From the NCBI RefSeq assembly GCF_000444875.1, contig NC_021985.1:682001-746000 (forward strand): DNA of 64,000 nt, in the 5' to 3' direction. Shown piece by piece: positions 53,229 to 62,224 of this stretch; the stretch's first letter is position 1, and each line of letters starts with the position of its first letter. This DNA comes from Streptomyces collinus Tu 365. GTDB taxonomy: Bacteria > Actinomycetota > Actinomycetes > Streptomycetales > Streptomycetaceae. Below the pieces are notes generated by a model that was not told where the DNA came from, ran no database searches, and was given only the letters and a program-made list of their open reading frames with translations. Both the position numbers and the translations under genes were made by a program.

Positions 53229-54074
53229 TCAGAAGGCGGTGTGGGCGAACCAGCGGTCAAGCGTGGCGGGCGGACCGGTCACCTCGAAGGCGCTGTCCTG
53301 GTAGGAACGGCGCCCGTAGAGCAGGAGCAGGAGATCGGCGGCCTCGCCTCGCACGGTCGTCCGCGCGTCGGGCGACGCGGTGTCGGCGGCGGCCGCCGCC
53401 CGGTCCAGCAGCCGGAATCCGTCCGCGTCCAGCCGGACCCACCACTCCCCGCCGGCGTCAGGACCGGTCTCGTCGGCGCCACCGCCGGTGGCGGCCCCGG
53501 CGCACTGGAACACGAGGGTCTCGCCGTCGCCCTTGAGTTCGGCCACGGCCGGGGCGAAGAGATGGGCCTGGGGCAGGTTGACGAGGAACTCGTCGACTCC
53601 GTCGGCCGCCAGCTCCGGATCGAGGGATGACGCGTGGCCGGTGGACAGCTCGGCGTCGACCCGGTGCACCAGCGTCTCGAACAGCATCCTGCGGGCCCAG
53701 AACCGGGCGTGCTGGTCGGCGCCCCAGGCCCACATGGGGGCCAGCGGGTCCGTGGCCTCCAGCACGGCGGCCACCCGAGGGATGCCCGCCTCGACCCAGC
53801 GCGGGTACTCCTGCGCGCTGTCCGGCAGTCCGAGCTCCACCTCGCGGCTGCGCGGCGGCTCCTGCACCAGGCGGGACAGCAGGGCGCTGAACCAGCGCTG
53901 CAGGCTCCCCACGTGACGGGTGAGGTCGGCGACGGTCCAGCCCGGGCAGGAGGGCACCGGCGTGGCCGGGTCCACGCCCCGCACCACCTCAACCAGCCGC
54001 GCCGTCTCCCGCTCGATCGCCTGCCGGTACGTCGTGTACGGCAACGGATGCGCCGCCGATCGGTCGCTTGCCAC
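53229..54074 (-). CDS. Maleylpyruvate isomerase family (mycothiol-dependent, DinB-like) protein
   Basis: 281 residues from GTG 54074. The four-helix mycothiol-dependent domain is seen in VPSCPGWTVADLTRHVGSLQRW, with the histidine of the metal triad, and in RMLFETLVHRVDAEL, with the second histidine. The C-terminal domain is the usual MDMPI beta-alpha part (about 190-281). Streptomyces have dozens of these with unknown thiol-transfer substrates. Confidence 0.9.
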   Translation of the reverse strand: MASDRSAAHPLPYTTYRQAIERETARLVEVVRGVDPATPVPSCPGWTVADLTRHVGSLQRWFSALLSRLVQEPPRSREVELGLPDSAQEYPRWVEAGIPRVAAVLEATDPLAPMWAWGADQHARFWARRMLFETLVHRVDAELSTGHASSLDPELAADGVDEFLVNLPQAHLFAPAVAELKGDGETLVFQCAGAATGGGADETGPDAGGEWWVRLDADGFRLLDRAAAAADTASPDARTTVRGEAADLLLLLYGRRSYQDSAFEVTGPPATLDRWFAHTAF

Positions 54075-54224
54075 TTCGCGTCCGCCCTCTCGCTCGCGGG
54101 ACCCGCCCCGCCCTCGTGGACCGCACCACCTCGGTGCCGTCGCGTCGCGCCGGACCTCGGCCCGGTCACGGCCTCATGATCCACCATGGCCGGGGGCCGG
54201 GCGAGACGGGGTGGGGCGCGGGGC

Positions 54225-54854
54225 TCAGTAGCGCTGGGCCTTGGCCAGGCGGGGGGTCAGCGGGGGCTCGCCCGACTTCTGGCTGAACACGATGGGCTGG
54301 TTCTTCTGCCCGGGTTCGAGGTTCTCCGCCCCCGTGTACCTGGTCTCCACGACGTGGTGGTTGCTGTCCTCGAAGTCGATCTGGACGGCGTAGGACGCCT
54401 TGTGGCTGGTCTTGTTGGTGATGGTGACCAGGACGGCGAGGACTCCCCCGGTCTGCGCCTTGGGCATGCCGGTCATGCCGACGTCGGACAGCGCGTTGCC
54501 CTGGCCGCTCACGCCCTGGAGTGCCTTCTGGGCGGCCTGCGTCCGCCGTGCGCTCTCCGCCGACACCGACGCCTCGAACTCCGAGGCCCGCGCGGCCGCG
54601 GAGGAGGCGGCCGCGGAGACCGAGGCACGTGCGGAGGAGATGGCCGCGGAGGCCGAGGAGGCCAGGGCCGGGGGCATCGTGCCGGAGAACGACGCCGTGT
54701 GCGGCGTGCTCGGCGTCCTGCTCGCCGCCGAGCCGGAACCACCGCCGCCACCGCATCCGGCCAGCGCCGCGGAGGCCAGGAAGCACACCAGGAGGACGAA
54801 GGGCACGCCGTATCGGCTCAGCCTGCGGGTCCGGACACGGGAAGGGGCATGCAT
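54225..54854 (-). CDS. Lipoprotein with alanine-rich helical stalk
   Basis: 209 residues from ATG 54854, with GGAGGA 5 bases upstream. Lipobox LAGC with cysteine 34, after a hydrophobic signal (GVPFVLLVCFLASAALAGC). A glycine/serine linker and an alanine-serine-rich helical stretch (about 60-110) lead to a beta domain (about 135-200; VLVTITNKTSHKASYAVQIDFE) like the FxLYD/DUF4352 extracellular fold. Surface protein of unknown function. Confidence 0.85.
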   Translation of the reverse strand: MHAPSRVRTRRLSRYGVPFVLLVCFLASAALAGCGGGGGSGSAASRTPSTPHTASFSGTMPPALASSASAAISSARASVSAAASSAAARASEFEASVSAESARRTQAAQKALQGVSGQGNALSDVGMTGMPKAQTGGVLAVLVTITNKTSHKASYAVQIDFEDSNHHVVETRYTGAENLEPGQKNQPIVFSQKSGEPPLTPRLAKAQRY

Positions 54855-55047
54855 GCGTTCCTCCAGAACGGGGGGCTTGCAGCCATCGTCCGTGCGTGCC
54901 CGGCCACGTGCGAGCCGACCCGGGCCTGACGGGTGACACGACGGGGCGCTCCCGGGCAAGCCCTCGTGCGCTCGCGGGCGGCTCCCGGGGGCTCGGGCGG
55001 CCTAGCCTCTCGCGGGCGGTGGGCGTGGGTCAGCGGGGAGGAGTGGC

Positions 55048-56481
55048 ATGGCGGGGAGAGACGGGTCCGGGTCCGTGGGGTTTCCTTCGGCGGGTGCCCG
55101 GTGCGTGGGGCGCCTGGGGCTACTGGGCCGGGCCATGCCGGGGCGGGATCCCGGGGAGCCGCACCGGACCGCCACGCCGCTGGAACTGCTCTTCGACCTC
55201 TGCTTCGTCATCGCGGTGGCGGAGGCGTCGGCGAGTCTGAGCACGGCGGTGGTGGCCGGGCACTACGCCACCGGCTCGCTCCGCTTCGCCCTGGTGTTCT
55301 TCACCATCTGGTGGGCGTGGATGAACTTCACCTGGTTCGCGTCGGCGTACGACCCGGACGACGTGCCCTACCGGCTCACGGTGCTGGTGCAGATCACGGG
55401 GTCGCTCGTGCTCGCCGCCGGTGTCCCGCGGGCGTTCGAGGACGGGGACCTGCGGGTCGTCACCCTCGGGTACGTCGTGCTCCGGACGTCGCTGGCCGCG
55501 CTGTGGCTGCGTGCCGCTCGCTCGGATTCCCGTCGGCGACGCACGGCTCTTCGTTTCGCCGCAGGGGTGACGGCATGTCAGGTGGGCTGGACCGGGGTGG
55601 CGTTCGTACCGGGCTCGGTCCGACTGCCGCTGATTCTGGTCATGGTGGTCGCCGAGATCTCCGTGCCGGTCTGGGCGCAGTCCGCCGGGATGACCCCGTG
55701 GCATCCGCACCACATCGGTGAGCGGTACGAGTTGTTCACCCTCATCGTGCTCGGTGAGTCCGTCGCGGCCGCGACCAAGGCGGTGCGCGGCGCCTTCGAC
55801 GTGCGGCAGGGCGCCGCCGGCCTGTACGCGCTCGCGGCGGGCGGCCTGATCGTGGTCTTCTCCATGTGGTGGCTGTACTTCTCCCGGCCGGCCCACACCC
55901 TGCTCGCCACCGAGTACCGCGCGCACCGCAAGCGGTTCGTCTGGGCGTACGGGCACTTCCTGGTCTTCGCCTCGGCCGCTGCCGAGGGGGCCGGTCTGGC
56001 CGCGTACGCGCAGGTCGTCGCCGGGGGCACCGGGGTCCCGCCGGTGGCGGCCGGGGCGGCGGTCACCGTGCCGCTCGCGGTCTTCCTGGTCACCGTGTGG
56101 GTCCTCCAGGTACGGCCGCACCGGCGGCGCGGGCCGGCCGAGGCCGCTTTCCCGGTGGTCGCGGTCGGGGTCCTGGCTGCCGCCCGGGCTCCCGTGCCGG
56201 CCGTGGTCGCCGGGCTGCTCGTGGCGGCGCTCGTCGCACTGTCCACCGCGTCGGACGCGGGTCGTGAGGAGGTCTCGGCGATGGTCTCAGAGGTCGAGGA
56301 CCACTTCGGTGGCCGGGCGGCCGCAGCAGACCAGGGTGGTGCCCGGCTCCGGGGGGTCCAGCGGCTCGGTGGCGTAGGTGATCTCCCCCGCAACCAGTGG
56401 CGTGACGCAGGTGTGGCAGACGCCGGTCCTGCAGGACCAGCGGGTGGGGATGTCGCAGGCTTCCGCGAGGTCGAGGAGTGA
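55048..56481 (+). CDS. LtrA (low temperature requirement A) family membrane protein, extended C-terminus
   Basis: 477 residues from ATG 55048, with GGAGGAG 7 bases upstream. After about 38 residues comes the family block TATPLELLFDLCFVIAVAEAS, and later HHIGERYELFTLIVLGESVAA and FSMWWLYFSRPAH, with about 12 membrane segments. Members of this family usually end near residue 400. From about residue 414 onward the frame is antisense to the last 65 codons of the MOSC-reductase gene, so the native stop has been lost. Confidence 0.88.
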   Translation: MAGRDGSGSVGFPSAGARCVGRLGLLGRAMPGRDPGEPHRTATPLELLFDLCFVIAVAEASASLSTAVVAGHYATGSLRFALVFFTIWWAWMNFTWFASAYDPDDVPYRLTVLVQITGSLVLAAGVPRAFEDGDLRVVTLGYVVLRTSLAALWLRAARSDSRRRRTALRFAAGVTACQVGWTGVAFVPGSVRLPLILVMVVAEISVPVWAQSAGMTPWHPHHIGERYELFTLIVLGESVAAATKAVRGAFDVRQGAAGLYALAAGGLIVVFSMWWLYFSRPAHTLLATEYRAHRKRFVWAYGHFLVFASAAAEGAGLAAYAQVVAGGTGVPPVAAGAAVTVPLAVFLVTVWVLQVRPHRRRGPAEAAFPVVAVGVLAAARAPVPAVVAGLLVAALVALSTASDAGREEVSAMVSEVEDHFGGRAAAADQGGARLRGVQRLGGVGDLPRNQWRDAGVADAGPAGPAGGDVAGFREVEE

Positions 56482-58107
56482 GGGGTAGGCGGGCGACCAG
56501 GCGGTGGTGATGCCGCTGCGGGCGAAGGTGACGCGGGGGCCGGGGCCCGGTGGCCCGGGTGGCTGGTGCGGCCGGACCACGGCGGCGGGGCCGATGCCGG
56601 GGGTGAGGGCGGGCAGGGAGCCGAACTGTTCGGTGTGGATCCGCTCGGGGCGCAGGCCCTGGTCGCGCAGGCAGTCGCCGAGGGTGTCCATGAAGGCGGT
56701 CGGGCCGCAGAGGTAGGCGTCGGCGTCGGCCGGAATGCCCAGTGCCGCGAGCGTCCGCGCGGTGGGACGTCCCTCGGTGACGTGGGGTGGCGGGTCGGGC
56801 CGGGGGCCAGTTCCGGCGGTGTAGAAGAGGTGCTCGTGGGCGTCGGGGAGGCGGGCCAGCAGGTCGTGGCTCTCGGCCGCGAAGGCGTGGTGGGCGCGGT
56901 CGTGGGCGGTGTGGATCCACCACAGGGGGCGGGGGTCCCGGTCGGCGGCGAGCCGGTGGAGCATGGCGAGCACCGGCGTGACACCGATCCCCGCGGAGGC
57001 GAGGACGACCGGGCCGCTTCCGTCCCGCAGGACGAAGGTGCCGTGGGGGCCGGCGATGTCGACCAGGTCGCCCTGTCGCAGCGTGGCATGGAGGTAGCCG
57101 CTGACCTGTCCGTGCGGCTCGTGTTTGACGCTGACCCGGTAGGTGTCGGCCGTGGGCGTGGCGGACAGGGAGTAGCTGCGCACGGCCGGGGCGCCGTCGC
57201 CGGTGGTGAGCCGGAGCGAGAGGTACTGGCCCGGGCGGCCCTCGGGCACGGGCACGGGGCTGCCGTGGGTGGCGGTGAGGTGGATGGACGACACCGTGGC
57301 CGTCTCGTGCGTGATGCGCGCGACGCGCATGGGCCGGAAACCCGTGCGTGCGGGCTCGTCGCGGGAGGGCGGGGTGTTCGGTGCGGCGGACGGTCGGACG
57401 CCGGGCCTTGCGTCCTGCCGGCCGGGGCGCGGTGCGGTCGGGGCGGCCGCCGCGAGCTCGCGGAAGGACTGCTGCCAGCCGGGGCTGAGGGCGGGGATGT
57501 TCAGGGCCCTGCGCAGGTGCTCGGGATCACGGTCGGGGAGGTAGAGCAGGGCGTCGGTGTCGGCGACGCTCAGCTCCTGCGGGCCCCTGCGGGTGAGGAC
57601 GATGTCGTCACCGGCCCGCACACTGCCCTCGGTGATCACGCGCAGGTAGAAGCCGGGACGGTGGTGGGCGACCAGGAGGGCGGCCATGGCGGGTTCGCCC
57701 AGGCGCATGCCCACCCGGTAGCAGGTGACCCGGGGCTGGCTGACCTCGAACTCGGCGTCGCCGATGCGGTAGCGGTCACCGATGCACACCTCGTCGTCCG
57801 GCAGCCCGTCGACGGTGAAGTTCTCGCCGAAGATCCCGAAGGTCAGGTCGTCGCGGCCGAGTTGTTCGCGCCAGTAGGCGTAGGACTGCGACTGGTAGAC
57901 GAGGACGGCGCGCATCTCGCCCCCGTGGCCGGCCAGGTCGCCCTGCCCGTCTCCCTCGACGTTCAGCCGTCGTACCCTGCGCGGGCCCCGCACGGGGGTC
58001 TTCCAGGCGGCGGTGTGGACCATGCGTCCGTGCCAGGGCACGTCCTTGGGCTTTCCCACGTTGACGGACAGCAGCGTCGCCCGCGCGGGCCTCCTTCCGG
58101 TCGCCAT
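56287..58107 (-). CDS. MOSC domain fused to ferredoxin reductase and 2Fe-2S ferredoxin domains
   Basis: 606 residues from ATG 58107 (GGAGGAG upstream). Residues about 10-165 are a MOSC domain with GENFTVDGL and the molybdenum-cofactor cysteine in RVTCYRVG near 127. A linker of about 75 residues follows. Residues about 265-500 are an FAD/NAD reductase (RSYSLS, GIGVTPVLAML, YLCGPTAFMD). The last 85 residues are a plant-type 2Fe-2S domain with CRTGVCHTC and CC. Such fusions probably reduce N-hydroxylated or similar substrates at a Mo site. Confidence 0.93.
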   Translation of the reverse strand: MATGRRPARATLLSVNVGKPKDVPWHGRMVHTAAWKTPVRGPRRVRRLNVEGDGQGDLAGHGGEMRAVLVYQSQSYAYWREQLGRDDLTFGIFGENFTVDGLPDDEVCIGDRYRIGDAEFEVSQPRVTCYRVGMRLGEPAMAALLVAHHRPGFYLRVITEGSVRAGDDIVLTRRGPQELSVADTDALLYLPDRDPEHLRRALNIPALSPGWQQSFRELAAAAPTAPRPGRQDARPGVRPSAAPNTPPSRDEPARTGFRPMRVARITHETATVSSIHLTATHGSPVPVPEGRPGQYLSLRLTTGDGAPAVRSYSLSATPTADTYRVSVKHEPHGQVSGYLHATLRQGDLVDIAGPHGTFVLRDGSGPVVLASAGIGVTPVLAMLHRLAADRDPRPLWWIHTAHDRAHHAFAAESHDLLARLPDAHEHLFYTAGTGPRPDPPPHVTEGRPTARTLAALGIPADADAYLCGPTAFMDTLGDCLRDQGLRPERIHTEQFGSLPALTPGIGPAAVVRPHQPPGPPGPGPRVTFARSGITTAWSPAYPSLLDLAEACDIPTRWSCRTGVCHTCVTPLVAGEITYATEPLDPPEPGTTLVCCGRPATEVVLDL

Positions 58108-58196
58108 CGCGCATCTCCTCCCGATCGTCCTGCGGACCTTCTCCCGGTCCCCGTCGCGGGTCTCGTCCGGTTCGTGTGCCGGTGCGGCCCCCGCGC

Positions 58197-60983
58197 TCAC
58201 CAGGCCATGGCGTCGAAGAGCGCGGTGGGGTCCGGATCCGGGCTCTGGTCGAGCGTCTGCTCGGCCCAGATGACCTTGCCCTGCGGGGCGTAGCGGGTGC
58301 CCCAGCGGTGGGCGAACTGGGAGACCAGGAACAGGCCGCGGCCTCCCTCGTCGGTGGTGGCCGCGCGCCGCAGCCGGGGTGAGGTGTTGCTGCCGTCCGA
58401 CACCTCGCAGACCAGGGTGGGGCCCAGCAGCATCCTGACCCGCACCGGTGGGGCGCCGTAGCGGATGGCGTTGGTGAGGAGTTCGCTGAGGATCAGTTCG
58501 GTGCTGAACACCGTGTCCTGGAGTCCCCATTCGTCCAGGCGGCGGCTGACGTCCGCCCGCACCTCCGAGACCGCGCGCACCTCGGAGGGCACATCCCAGG
58601 TCGCGACCCGAGAGGGGTCGAGGAGCCGGGTCCGGGCGACCAGCAGCGCCACGTCGTCGTTGGGGTGCTCGGGCAGCAGCGCCTCCATGAGGGCGCGGCA
58701 GGTCTCCTCCGGTGTCTGGCCCGCGTGGCCGATGGTCGAACGGAGGACGGCCAGACCCTCGTCCACGTCCCGCCCCTGATTCTCGATCAGGCCGTCGGTG
58801 AACAGGACGAGGCGGCTGCCCTCCGCCAGGCGCAGTTCACCGGCCTCGAAGGGGTGGTCGCCCACGCCCAGGGGCGGCGAGAGGGGGACGTCGGGGAAGG
58901 TCACCGTGCCCTGGGCGTCCACCACGGCGGGCGCGACGTGCCCGGCCCGGGACAGGGCGCAGGTGCCGGCGACCGGGTCGTAGACGGCGTAGAGGCAGGT
59001 GGCGCCGGTGAGGGGCGCGTGGTCGTCACCGGCGGTGGCCGTCTGGCTGTCGAGTCGGGTCACCATCTCGTCGAGGTGTCCGAGGAGTTCGTCCGGGGCC
59101 AGGTCGAGCGAGGAGAAGTTCAGTACGGCGGTGCGCAGCCGCCCCATGGTCACCGCTGCGTGCAGCCCGTGGCCCACGATGTCGCCGACGACCAGGGCCA
59201 CCCGGAAGCCGGGCAGCGGGATGACGTCGAACCAGTCCCCGCCCACGCCGGACCGTGCCGGCAGGTAGCGGGAGGCGATCTCCAGGACGTCCTGGTCGGG
59301 CAGGTCCAGGGGCAGCAGGCTGCGCTGGAGGGTGACGGCGAGGGCGTGCTCACGGGAGAAGCGGCGCGCGTTGTCGATCGCGACGGCCGCCCGGGCGACC
59401 AGTTCCTCGGCCACCGCGACGTCCTCGTCCTCGAACCGCGGGCTGCCCGTGCCCCGCCAGAAGTTCACGATGCCGAGGACGACGCCGCGCGCCCGCAGGG
59501 GGACCGTGATCAGCGAGTGGATGCCGTACTCCAGCGCCTGCCGCGCCCCCTCCGGGTCCTGCGCCCGCCAGTCCTGCGCGGTGTGCAGGTCCGGCACCAG
59601 GACGGCCTTGCCGCGTTGCAGCGCGGCCACCATGGGGGTGTCGGCCACCACGAACCGGATCAGGTCGCCCACGGGCTGCAGCGGGTGCCCGGTCCGCGAC
59701 TCGCGCAGCGCGGTGCGCCGCATCCGGTGGACGGCGCCGGTGGGCTCCTCGCCGTGCAGCACGGAGTCGAGGAGTTCCACGGTGACGACGTCCGCCAGGC
59801 GCGGGACGGCCACCTCGGCGAGCTCCTCGGCGGTGCGTTCCACGTCGAGGGTGGTGCCGATCCGGGTGCCTGCCTCGTAGAGGAACGCCAGCCGCCCCCG
59901 CGCCACCTCGGCCTGTCCGGACAGCGCGGCCAGATCGGTGGTGTCCCGGAAGGTGGCCACCAGGCCCGGTGCGCCGCCGTAGGGGGCGGTGGGCCGGATG
60001 TTCACGGCGAGCAGCCGGTCCCCGACCCGGATCACCTCGTCGGAGGCGGCCGCACCCGCCATCAGCATCCGGGTCAGGCCGGGCCCGAGGCCGAGGTCGG
60101 CCACGTGCCGCTGGTCGGTGGTCGCGGGGAGGCCGAGCAGCCGGCGGGCCTCGTCGTTGGCGAGCAGCAGCCGTCCGTCGTCGCCGATGATCAGGACCCC
60201 TTCGCGCACCGCGTGCAGCACGGCGTCGTGGTGGTCGTACATCCGGGTCATCTCGGCCGGGCCGAGTCCGTGGGTCTGACGCAGCAGCCGACGGCTGACC
60301 AGGGCCGTGCCCGCGGTGGCCAGGACGACGGCCAGGGCGGCGGCGCCGAGCAGCATCGGCAGCTGCTGGTCCAGCACATGACCGAGGGTCTCGTACTGGA
60401 TCCCGGCGGCGATCATGCCGATCACGCGTCTGCCGGCGTCCAGCACGGGGACGACCGCGCGTACGGCGTCGTGCGGCCGTCCGTGGAAGGGCTGCGTGAC
60501 GGCCTCCCCCGCGGTGGCACGGCCGAGGCCCGAGGCCTTGCTGCCGACGAGCGTGGGGTCGGTGTCGGCGATGCGGACGCCGTCCCTGTCCAGGACGCTC
60601 AGGAAGTCGACGCCGGATCCCTTTTGCGCCTGCTCGGTCGCCGCCTGGAGCTGTGCCGTGGCGTTCGTCCGCAGGGCGAGTACCGTTCCGGGCGCGTGGG
60701 CGAAGGATTCCGCCGCGGCCAGTGACCGGTCGGCGGCGTTGCGCTGGGCGTCGTACCGCCCCTGGAGGACGAGGGCCGCCGCCGAGACCGCGACCACCAA
60801 CAGCACGATGACGGCCTGGAGCAGGAAGACCTGGGCGGCGAGCGTGCGGACGCTGAGGGACGACACGATGCGGCGGCGGCCCGCCGCCGGCCACGGGCCC
60901 GGGCGACGGGACGGCTCGGACGATCTCCGCGTGCCGGGCTGCGCCGCCGCTCGCCTCCGGGGCCGGCGGGAGCGTCCGCTCAT
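58197..60983 (-). CDS. Sensor phosphatase: Cache-PAS-GAF-PP2C-HATPase
   Basis: 928 residues. A membrane helix (about 48-72), an extracytoplasmic single Cache sensor (about 75-205, GVDFLSVLDRDGVRIADTDP) and a second helix (about 208-230) match citrate-type sensors. Then PAS (about 250-355), GAF (about 375-545), PP2C (about 570-790; GGDWFDVIPL, LVVGDIVGHG, LFTDGLIE) and HATPase (about 805-920; ELILSELLTNAIRYG, DEGGRGLFLVSQF). It can thus both kinase-inhibit (RsbW-like) and dephosphorylate its target. Confidence 0.95.
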   Translation of the reverse strand: MSGRSRRPRRRAAAQPGTRRSSEPSRRPGPWPAAGRRRIVSSLSVRTLAAQVFLLQAVIVLLVVAVSAAALVLQGRYDAQRNAADRSLAAAESFAHAPGTVLALRTNATAQLQAATEQAQKGSGVDFLSVLDRDGVRIADTDPTLVGSKASGLGRATAGEAVTQPFHGRPHDAVRAVVPVLDAGRRVIGMIAAGIQYETLGHVLDQQLPMLLGAAALAVVLATAGTALVSRRLLRQTHGLGPAEMTRMYDHHDAVLHAVREGVLIIGDDGRLLLANDEARRLLGLPATTDQRHVADLGLGPGLTRMLMAGAAASDEVIRVGDRLLAVNIRPTAPYGGAPGLVATFRDTTDLAALSGQAEVARGRLAFLYEAGTRIGTTLDVERTAEELAEVAVPRLADVVTVELLDSVLHGEEPTGAVHRMRRTALRESRTGHPLQPVGDLIRFVVADTPMVAALQRGKAVLVPDLHTAQDWRAQDPEGARQALEYGIHSLITVPLRARGVVLGIVNFWRGTGSPRFEDEDVAVAEELVARAAVAIDNARRFSREHALAVTLQRSLLPLDLPDQDVLEIASRYLPARSGVGGDWFDVIPLPGFRVALVVGDIVGHGLHAAVTMGRLRTAVLNFSSLDLAPDELLGHLDEMVTRLDSQTATAGDDHAPLTGATCLYAVYDPVAGTCALSRAGHVAPAVVDAQGTVTFPDVPLSPPLGVGDHPFEAGELRLAEGSRLVLFTDGLIENQGRDVDEGLAVLRSTIGHAGQTPEETCRALMEALLPEHPNDDVALLVARTRLLDPSRVATWDVPSEVRAVSEVRADVSRRLDEWGLQDTVFSTELILSELLTNAIRYGAPPVRVRMLLGPTLVCEVSDGSNTSPRLRRAATTDEGGRGLFLVSQFAHRWGTRYAPQGKVIWAEQTLDQSPDPDPTALFDAMAW

Positions 60984-61096
60984 GCCCCTGTTGTAACACT
61001 GGCGCTCGGCGTCCTGCGACCGGTGCGCCCGCCGCCGGGTGGGCGGGGCGGCCCGAGAGGCGTCCGCGGTGGCTTCGCCCGGTTCCGTGGACGCGG

Positions 61097-61136
61097 GACC
61101 GGCCCGGCCCCCAGGGCAGGGGGGACCGGGCCGGTC
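61097..61136 (-). terminator. Hairpin terminator of the rpmG-rpmE-rpmJ operon
   Basis: GACCGGCCCGG (61097-61107) and CCGGGCCGGTC (61126-61136), with inner C5/G5 pairing, form a strong stem 20 bases after the L36 stop. Confidence 0.8.
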
Positions 61137-61155
61137 GCCTTCTCGGCACGCGGTG

Positions 61156-61278
61156 TCAGGCCTGGCGCGCCTTGAAGCGGGGGTTCTTCCTGTTGATGAC
61201 GAAGACCGTGCCGCGGCGGCGCACCACCTGGGCGCCGGGCTTCGACTTCAGTGAGCGCAGTGACCTGCGTACCTTCAT
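61156..61278 (-). CDS. rpmJ: 50S ribosomal protein L36, zinc-free paralogue
   Basis: 40 residues: [19 protein letters not shown], then [20 protein letters not shown]. No cysteines, whereas standard L36 has four zinc ligands, so this is the C- (type B) form that replaces it under zinc starvation. Too short for most gene finders; GGAGC lies upstream of the ATG. Third gene of the L33-L31-L36 operon. Confidence 0.95.
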   Translation of the reverse strand: MKVRRSLRSLKSKPGAQVVRRRGTVFVINRKNPRFKARQA

Positions 61279-61312
61279 GGCGGGGTGCTCCTCGTGCTCG
61301 GGTGTGCCGGGG

Positions 61313-61573
61313 TCAGCGGCGCGGCGTGGCCCGGCGGCCGTAGCGGCGCTCGAAGCGTTCGACGCGGCCGGCGCTGTCCATGACGCGCGCGGTGCCGGTG
61401 TAGAAGGGGTGGCTGGCCGACGAGACCTCCACGTCGATCAGCGGGTAGGTGACGCCGTCCTCCCACACGATCGTCCTGGACGCCGTGGCGGTCGAGCGGG
61501 TCAGGAAGAGCGCGTCGGCGGCGCGGTCGCGGAAGACGACGGGCCGGGTCTCGGGGTGGATGCCAGACCTCAT
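61313..61573 (-). CDS. rpmE2: 50S ribosomal protein L31 type B, zinc-free
   Basis: 86 residues from ATG 61573, with GGAGAG 8 bases upstream. Type B L31 signature: [16 protein letters not shown], then [14 protein letters not shown] and [10 protein letters not shown]. It lacks the CxxC of L31 type A. Replaces type A when zinc is scarce, releasing zinc. Middle gene of the alternative ribosomal operon. Confidence 0.96.
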   Translation of the reverse strand: MRSGIHPETRPVVFRDRAADALFLTRSTATASRTIVWEDGVTYPLIDVEVSSASHPFYTGTARVMDSAGRVERFERRYGRRATPRR

Positions 61574-61622
61574 GGTGCTTCTCTCCTCGGTGCCGTCCGC
61601 CGGGTGGGGCGGACGGCGTGGT

Positions 61623-61787
61623 TCAGCGTTCCTCGCGGAAGGTGACGTGCCGGCCGGCGACCGGGTCGTACTTGCGCAGGACGAGCCGGTCGGGGTCGCT
61701 GAGGCGGTTCTTTCGCGTCACGTAGGTGACGCCGGTCCCGGCCGTGGACTTCAGCTTGACGACGGGACGCGCGGTGCTGCGTGCCAT
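61623..61787 (-). CDS. rpmG: 50S ribosomal protein L33, zinc-free paralogue
   Basis: 54 residues from ATG 61787, with AAGGGAG 8 bases upstream. [23 protein letters not shown] is the L33 core, here without either CxxC pair. First gene of the operon with L31 and L36 type B. In other Streptomyces such genes are repressed by Zur; I do not see a clear consensus Zur box here. Confidence 0.95.
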   Translation of the reverse strand: MARSTARPVVKLKSTAGTGVTYVTRKNRLSDPDRLVLRKYDPVAGRHVTFREER

Positions 61788-61813
61788 GAGGTACTCCCTT
61801 CGCATGCCCTGAT

Positions 61814-61829
61814 TGACCTGGGCATGTCA
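61814..61829. promoter_or_regulatory. Palindromic operator candidate before the zinc-free ribosomal operon
   Basis: TGACCTGGGCATGTCA, pairing at 6 of 8 positions, lies 27 bases upstream of the L33 start. An additional CATGCCC/GGGCATG inverted repeat (61803-61809 and 61820-61826) overlaps it. It does not match the TGAAAATGATTTTCA-like Zur consensus closely. Confidence 0.4.
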
Positions 61830-62224
61830 TCTACTGCTCTCAACCGGTCGGTGCGCTCCGGTATTCCCGCTTCCCCCGCCTGCGGTCCCGCCCGGACACC
61901 CGGCCGGCCCGCACGGCGGACGACGTGGTCGTGAAGGGCGGTCGCCTTCGCGGCGGGACGCTCCATGAGGCTTCAGCCGAACGATCGTCCTCATGGGCGG
62001 AGGATGAGGCCCGGGGACACTGTCCCCTTCACCACCACGGCCCTTCCAACCACAACGGCCCCGCGGTCATTCCCGGCCGGGGCGGTCGCGGCGCGTGAAT
62101 CCGCCGCGCGTACCGTGGCGCCGAAGTCCAGGTGGCCGACCTGTCCACCTGACCGGCGGCCTCGGCGATCCCGGGCGGCCGGCCGGACAGGCCGGCCCGA
62201 CCCGCGCACGGGAGGTCACCGCCG
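61830..62224. other. Intergenic region between the ribosomal operon and asparaginase
   Basis: About 395 bases with two divergent promoters expected. No gene, hairpin or repeat stands out. GGGAGG lies 9 bases before the asparaginase ATG. Confidence 0.4.
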
